A DNA stretch of 6,987 nucleotides from Atopobiaceae bacterium (GTDB lineage Bacteria; Actinomycetota; Coriobacteriia; Coriobacteriales; Atopobiaceae): positions 1 through 6,987 of the forward strand of contig JAFUBJ010000090.1 in assembly GCA_017460265.1 (NCBI GenBank). The letters run 5' to 3'. Below are positions 5,750 to 6,987 of the stretch, piece by piece. Under the pieces are notes generated by a model that saw only the letters and a list, made by a program, of their open reading frames with translations, made no database searches and was not told the DNA's origin. Every line of letters begins with the position of its first letter. Positions within the stretch are counted from its first letter, which is position 1. The translations under genes and the position numbers were made by a program.

Positions 5750-6838
5750 ATGAGCCTCATACATGTTGAGCACCTCCGCAAGGAGTTTTCAGACGCGACG
5801 CCGCTTGAGGACGTGAGCTTTGACATCAACGAAGGTGACGTCATCGCCGTCATCGGGCCCTCCGGGACGGGCAAGTCCACGCTGCTGCGCTGCATGAACC
5901 TGCTTGATCAGCCAACCGCCGGCACGATCGTTGTGGATGGCGAGGAGATTACCGACCCGCGCTGCGACGTGCCACGCGTGCGCCAGAAGATGGGCATGGT
6001 CTTTCAGTCGTTCAACCTGTTTGACAACCTGACCGTGCTGGGCAACGTGTGCGCCGCGCCCATGAAGCTCTTGAAGATGCCTACCGACGAGGCGCACAGG
6101 CAGGGGCTGGAACTGCTCGGGCGCGTGGGCATCGCCGACAAGGCGGACAGCTTCTCCGACGAGCTTTCCGGCGGGCAGAAACAGCGCGTAGCCATTGCGC
6201 GCGCCATTGCCATGCGGCCCAAGATCTTGCTGCTGGACGAGCCGACCTCGGCGCTTGACCCCACCATGATTGCCGAGGTGCTGGCCGTGATCAGGTCGCT
6301 TGCGCTGGAGGGCATGACGATGATGATCGTCACGCACGAGATGCGCTTTGCCCGCACGGTGTCAAACCGCGTCTTTTACATGGACCAAGGCGGCATCTAT
6401 GAGGAGGGCACGCCCGAGCAGATCTTCGAGCGTCCCGAGCGCGAGCGGACGCGGGCCTTTATCAGGCGGCTCAAGACGCTGCGGATCAGTATCGATCCCG
6501 CCAGCCAAAACTTCCCCGCCATCAGCACCCGCATCGAGCGGTTTGGCTCCGACGCCGCACTCTCGTCTCACGCGCAGCGCAACCTCATGCTTGCCTTTGA
6601 GGAGCTGGTCTTCCAGTGCCTGATGCCCGGTTTGCGAAAGCGCGGGTCAAATGAGGCCATTGAGGTGGCCATCGAGCATGCCGAGGAGGACAACAGCATG
6701 TCCATGCGCGTCACGTGGCCGGGCGAGAGCTTCAACCCGCTTGAGGAGGGCGATGACTTCTCGCTTTCCATCATCAAGAGGGTCACGCAGGAAGCTTGCT
6801 ACGCTTACGATGACGTCAACACGGTTAGGGGGCTGTAA
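5750..6838 (+). CDS. ABC transporter ATPase (GlnQ-like) with C-terminal degenerate GHKL/RsbW-like extension
   Basis: 362-aa cytoplasmic ATPase that should power the preceding permease. Residues 1-240 are a complete PAAT-type nucleotide-binding domain: Walker A GPSGTGKST (36-44), Q-loop Gln-86 in VFQSF, signature LSGGQKQR (139-146), Walker B ILLLDEP with Glu-164, D-loop SALD, and H-loop His-196 in VTHEM. All catalytic residues are present. GlnQ/HisP proteins usually end near 240-260 aa; this one continues for about 118 residues (245-362). The extension has the spacing of an RsbW-like ATP-binding fold: a helix with LAFEELVFQ (281-289), a strand at EVAIEH, then GESFNPLEEGDDFSLS (325-340) and a closing YAYDDVNTV. 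The N-box Asn, the Asp of the G1 box and the GGLG box appear to be missing. It is translationally linked to the permease gene (3-nt gap; AGGGAGG at 5735-5741, 8 nt from the ATG). The ATPase call is secure; the extension's fold is inferred. Confidence 0.95.
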   Translation: MSLIHVEHLRKEFSDATPLEDVSFDINEGDVIAVIGPSGTGKSTLLRCMNLLDQPTAGTIVVDGEEITDPRCDVPRVRQKMGMVFQSFNLFDNLTVLGNVCAAPMKLLKMPTDEAHRQGLELLGRVGIADKADSFSDELSGGQKQRVAIARAIAMRPKILLLDEPTSALDPTMIAEVLAVIRSLALEGMTMMIVTHEMRFARTVSNRVFYMDQGGIYEEGTPEQIFERPERERTRAFIRRLKTLRISIDPASQNFPAISTRIERFGSDAALSSHAQRNLMLAFEELVFQCLMPGLRKRGSNEAIEVAIEHAEEDNSMSMRVTWPGESFNPLEEGDDFSLSIIKRVTQEACYAYDDVNTVRGL

Positions 6839-6853
6839 CATAAGGTACCGAGA

Positions 6854-6893
6854 GAATCGGGTGGGGCCCGTCGGGCTCCACCCGATTCATTTT
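6854..6893 (+). terminator. Rho-independent terminator of the transporter operon
   Basis: A stem of 16 bp with one G-U pair (6854-6869 with 6873-6888, outer arms GAATCGGGTGG and CCACCCGATTC) has a 3-nt loop. It is followed by ATTTTGG with a short T-run at 6890-6893. It begins 15 nt after the ATPase stop. Confidence 0.87.
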
Positions 6894-6944
6894 GGCCGTA
6901 ACTTGCCTTACAACCCCAACTACCTGCGGTTTTATGACAGCGTA

Positions 6945-6953
6945 TGGTATAAT
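6945..6953 (+). promoter_or_regulatory. Extended -10 promoter for the gene at the right edge
   Basis: TGGTATAAT combines a perfect TATAAT box (6948-6953) with the upstream TG of extended -10 promoters. No good -35 box is seen 16-18 bp upstream, which extended -10 promoters can tolerate. Transcription would start near 6960, giving a leader of only about 15 nt. It lies directly after the transporter terminator. Confidence 0.66.
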
Positions 6954-6974
6954 TGCAGGTAGGAGGTGGTGTCT

Positions 6975-6987
6975 GTGGGTGACGTCC
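6975..6987 (+). CDS. Start of a gene cut by the window edge
   Basis: A GTG start at 6975 follows a near-perfect Shine-Dalgarno sequence, AGGAGGTGGT at 6961-6970 (8 nt between AGGAGG and the GTG), and the extended -10 promoter. Only about four codons are visible (Met-Gly-Asp-Val), so no product can be named. A GTG at 6968 or 6971 is possible but too close to the ribosome binding site. Confidence 0.5.

Overview
The window looks like chromosome from a fairly high-GC Gram-positive bacterium. Coding sequences strongly prefer G or C at the third codon position, Shine-Dalgarno sites are purine-rich, and substrate-binding domains are fused directly to an ABC permease, as in GlnP-type transporters of Gram-positives. 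My best guess is a gut actinobacterium of the Coriobacteriia (Olsenella/Collinsella/Atopobium type). That is inference from style, not a database match.

Layout, left to right. (1) 6-860 (+) encodes an RpiR/MurR-family regulator (HTH plus SIS domain). It converges on (2) 928-1704 (-), a two-domain carboxymuconolactone decarboxylase (CMD)-family protein, and a strong hairpin at 873-905 lies between their 3' ends. (3) About 590 bp without a convincing gene (1705-2293) separates the CMD gene from the divergent next gene. It holds a recognisable promoter for the CMD gene with a small palindrome in its spacer. It also holds an AT-richer 191-bp unit bounded by 27-bp perfect inverted repeats, with a third, 24/27-identical copy exactly 50 bp from the first. 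(4) 2294-3337 (+) is a Gfo/Idh/MocA-family NAD(P)-dependent oxidoreductase close to E. coli YhhX. (5) A GC-rich hairpin separates it from a two-gene polar-amino-acid-type ABC importer. The first gene, 3449-5746, fuses substrate-binding domains to a permease. The second, 5750-6838, is the ATPase, which carries a C-terminal extension. A Rho-independent terminator follows at 6854-6893. (6) An extended -10 promoter and a strong ribosome binding site then start a new gene that is cut by the window edge.

The transporter is the most unusual part. Its extracellular region is not two ordinary binding proteins in a row. It reads lobe 2, lobe 1, lobe 2, lobe 1, then permease: two tandem copies of a circularly permuted unit, 241-242 residues apart. 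Judged by the GlnH ligand contacts, the contiguous middle pair has lost the ammonium-binding Asp. The two outer half-domains keep both the Arg and the Asp. The partner ATPase ends in about 118 residues that resemble a degenerate RsbW/GHKL anti-sigma-type fold lacking its ATP-binding residues. Together these suggest an importer with unusual sensing or regulation. Its substrate cannot be read from the sequence.
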